Made by a program: the position numbers and the translations under genes. A stretch of 64,000 bases of DNA from positions 57,156 through 121,155 of the forward strand of contig NZ_JBQDYF010000012.1 of assembly GCF_052044135.1 (NCBI RefSeq), written 5' to 3'. A model generated the notes under the pieces. It was given only the letters and a program-made list of their open reading frames with translations, ran no database searches and was not told the DNA's origin. This document shows, one piece after another, positions 62,964 to 64,000 of this stretch; the stretch's first letter is position 1, and each line of letters opens with the position of its first letter. The DNA is from Salinisphaera sp052044135. Lineage in GTDB: Bacteria; Pseudomonadota; Gammaproteobacteria; Nevskiales; Salinisphaeraceae.

Positions 62964-63827
62964 ATGAGCACGACCGCAAAATCTGCTACTCATGCCGGCG
63001 CGCGTGGCCCGCGCGGCCACGGTCGCGCCGCGGCCGAGGATATCGAAGACGTCCAGGGCCGGGCCGATCCCCGCAACCTGGCCATCAACAAGGTGGGTAT
63101 CTGCGATATCCGGCACCCGGTGTCGATCGCCCAGCGCGTCGGCGGCCATCAGTCCACGGTCGCCACATTCGGCATGTACGTCAATCTGCCCCATGAGTTC
63201 AAGGGCACGCACATGTCGCGCTTCGTGGAGATCCTCAACGCCCACGAACACCAGATCACGCTCGAATCGTTCAAGACCATGCTCGGCGAGATGACCGAAC
63301 GGCTCGAGTCCGACAACGGCCACATCGAGATGACCTTCCCGTACTTCGTCGACAAGTACGCACCGATCACGGGCGAAAAGGGGGTCATGGACTACGAAGT
63401 CACCTTCATCGGCGATCGGGTCGACGGGCACACCGACATGCATGTCGAGGTCAAGGTGCCGGTCACCACGCTATGCCCCTGCTCGAAGGGTATCTCCGAC
63501 TATGGCGCCCACAACCAGCGCTCGCTGGTGACGATCCGCGTCAAGGCGAACGCCTTCTTCTGGGCCGAGGAGCTGATCGACATCGCGGAATCCGAAGGCT
63601 CCTGTGAATTGTTCGGCATCCTCAAGCGCATCGACGAGAAGGCCGTCACCGAGCGGGCCTACGAAAATCCGAAGTTCGTCGAGGATGTGGTTCGCGATAT
63701 CGCCACCCGGCTGAACGACGACGATCGCTTTCGCAGTTATCGGGTGGAGTCGGAGAACTTCGAATCAATCCATAATCATTCCGCTTACGCCATGATCGAG
63801 CGGAATAAGGACCTGCCCGACGGCTGA
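62964..63827 (+). CDS. folE2: GTP cyclohydrolase I type 2 (FolE2)
   Basis: 287-aa zinc-independent GTP cyclohydrolase of the COG1469 family, first step of folate/tetrahydrobiopterin/queuosine synthesis. The conserved cysteine region TTLCPCSKGISDYGAHNQRS carries C171/C173; the C-terminus ENFESIHNHSAYAMIERNKD is conserved. The N-terminal 35 residues are variable and basic. Its last 60 bp are repeated 166 bp downstream. Confidence 0.94.
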   Translation: MSTTAKSATHAGARGPRGHGRAAAEDIEDVQGRADPRNLAINKVGICDIRHPVSIAQRVGGHQSTVATFGMYVNLPHEFKGTHMSRFVEILNAHEHQITLESFKTMLGEMTERLESDNGHIEMTFPYFVDKYAPITGEKGVMDYEVTFIGDRVDGHTDMHVEVKVPVTTLCPCSKGISDYGAHNQRSLVTIRVKANAFFWAEELIDIAESEGSCELFGILKRIDEKAVTERAYENPKFVEDVVRDIATRLNDDDRFRSYRVESENFESIHNHSAYAMIERNKDLPDG

Positions 63828-63844
63828 GTGCCTGCGGTCGAGTC

Positions 63845-63927
63845 GAAGTCCGACCAACATCAGCGAACGCATCCCGCAGCTTGCGCTGCGGGAACCCTGC
63901 TCTGACGTCGCTGAGTCGGCCGACTTC
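63845..63927. repeat. Long imperfect hairpin after folE2
   Basis: Outer arms GAAGTCCGACC (63845-63855) and the complementary GTCGGCCGACTTC (63915-63927) enclose a perfect 9-bp inner stem TCCCGCAGC/GCTGCGGGA (63872-63893). No T-run, so a rho-independent terminator is uncertain; the structure separates the two copies of the folE2 tail. Confidence 0.6.
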
Positions 63928-63993
63928 TCATCCAGCCACAACCACTCCGCTTACGCCATGATCGAGCGGAATAAGGACCTGCCCGACGGCTGA
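63913..63993 (+). pseudogene. Duplicated folE2 3'-end fragment
   Basis: Repeats the folE2 C-terminal coding sequence at an offset of 166 bp. From 63947 to 64000 it is identical to 63781-63834, including TGA and the following bases. Just before that, the three differences in CATAATCATT versus CACAACCACT are all third-position changes keeping His-Asn-His. Further upstream (EFS-like AESADFSSSHNHS versus VESENFESIHNHS) similarity fades. No start codon, so it is a gene remnant; more copies may lie beyond the window. Confidence 0.8.
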
Positions 63994-64000
63994 GTGCCTG

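Overview
The window is GC-rich, densely coding DNA that looks like the chromosome of a halophilic or marine gammaproteobacterium. The backbone pyrE, argB, dut, coaBC, radC, rpmB, rpmG, mutM, with an exonuclease III/Crc-family gene divergent from pyrE, matches the order known from Pseudomonas and its relatives. An ectoine-type osmolyte importer at the left edge and a Marinobacter-type fatty acyl reductase at the right fit a salt-adapted organism. A Salinisphaera-like bacterium is my best guess; this is inference, with no database check.

Layout. 1-2332: ehuBCD-like osmolyte ABC transporter (minus strand, truncated by the window edge). 2610-3656: aldo/keto reductase Tas. 3751-10438: a nearly complete mevalonate pathway, with HMG-CoA synthase divergent from a tight operon of diphosphomevalonate decarboxylase, phosphomevalonate kinase, an HMG-CoA reductase/mevalonate kinase fusion and IPP isomerase. 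10541-23925: hopanoid genes, all on the minus strand: a squalene synthase/squalene-hopene cyclase fusion, hpnG, hpnN, hpnA, a DUF2147 gene, a phosphonopyruvate-decarboxylase-like gene, hpnH, hpnB and hpnM. ispA (farnesyl-PP synthase) diverges from the cyclase fusion. The 21 kb from 3.7 to 25 kb therefore runs from acetoacetyl-CoA to a hopane lipid and its transporters; only acetoacetyl-CoA thiolase is missing.

25029-29373 carries a DUF4139 protein, AmpG, exonuclease III and PyrE. 29409-42936 is an accessory island between pyrE and argB: a type II Wadjet (JetABCD) plasmid-defence operon with a BrnT/BrnA-like toxin-antitoxin pair inside it, a HigB/HigA-like pair, a SWIM-SNF2 helicase and a small partner protein. 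42986-48420 returns to backbone genes (argB, VOC protein, dut, coaBC, radC, an outer-membrane beta-barrel gene behind a poly-C tract, rpmB, rpmG). A 271-bp MITE-like element sits between rpmB and rpmG. 48588-52528 is a GldA/F/G-like ABC exporter with a DUF4340 protein, followed by a second inverted-repeat element. 52973-63827 holds mutM, a membrane-anchored glutamate-synthase-like protein, a YkvA-type protein, an SDR, a GlsB-type protein, a chemoreceptor, aroG, a two-domain fatty acyl reductase, a HIT protein and folE2. The window ends in a partial repeat of the folE2 3' end.

The strongest leads are the two consecutive-step fusion enzymes in the isoprenoid-hopanoid cluster, the ThDP decarboxylase inside the hopanoid gene set, the toxin-antitoxin pair nested in the Wadjet operon, and the mobile element that now supplies the ribosome-binding site of rpmG.
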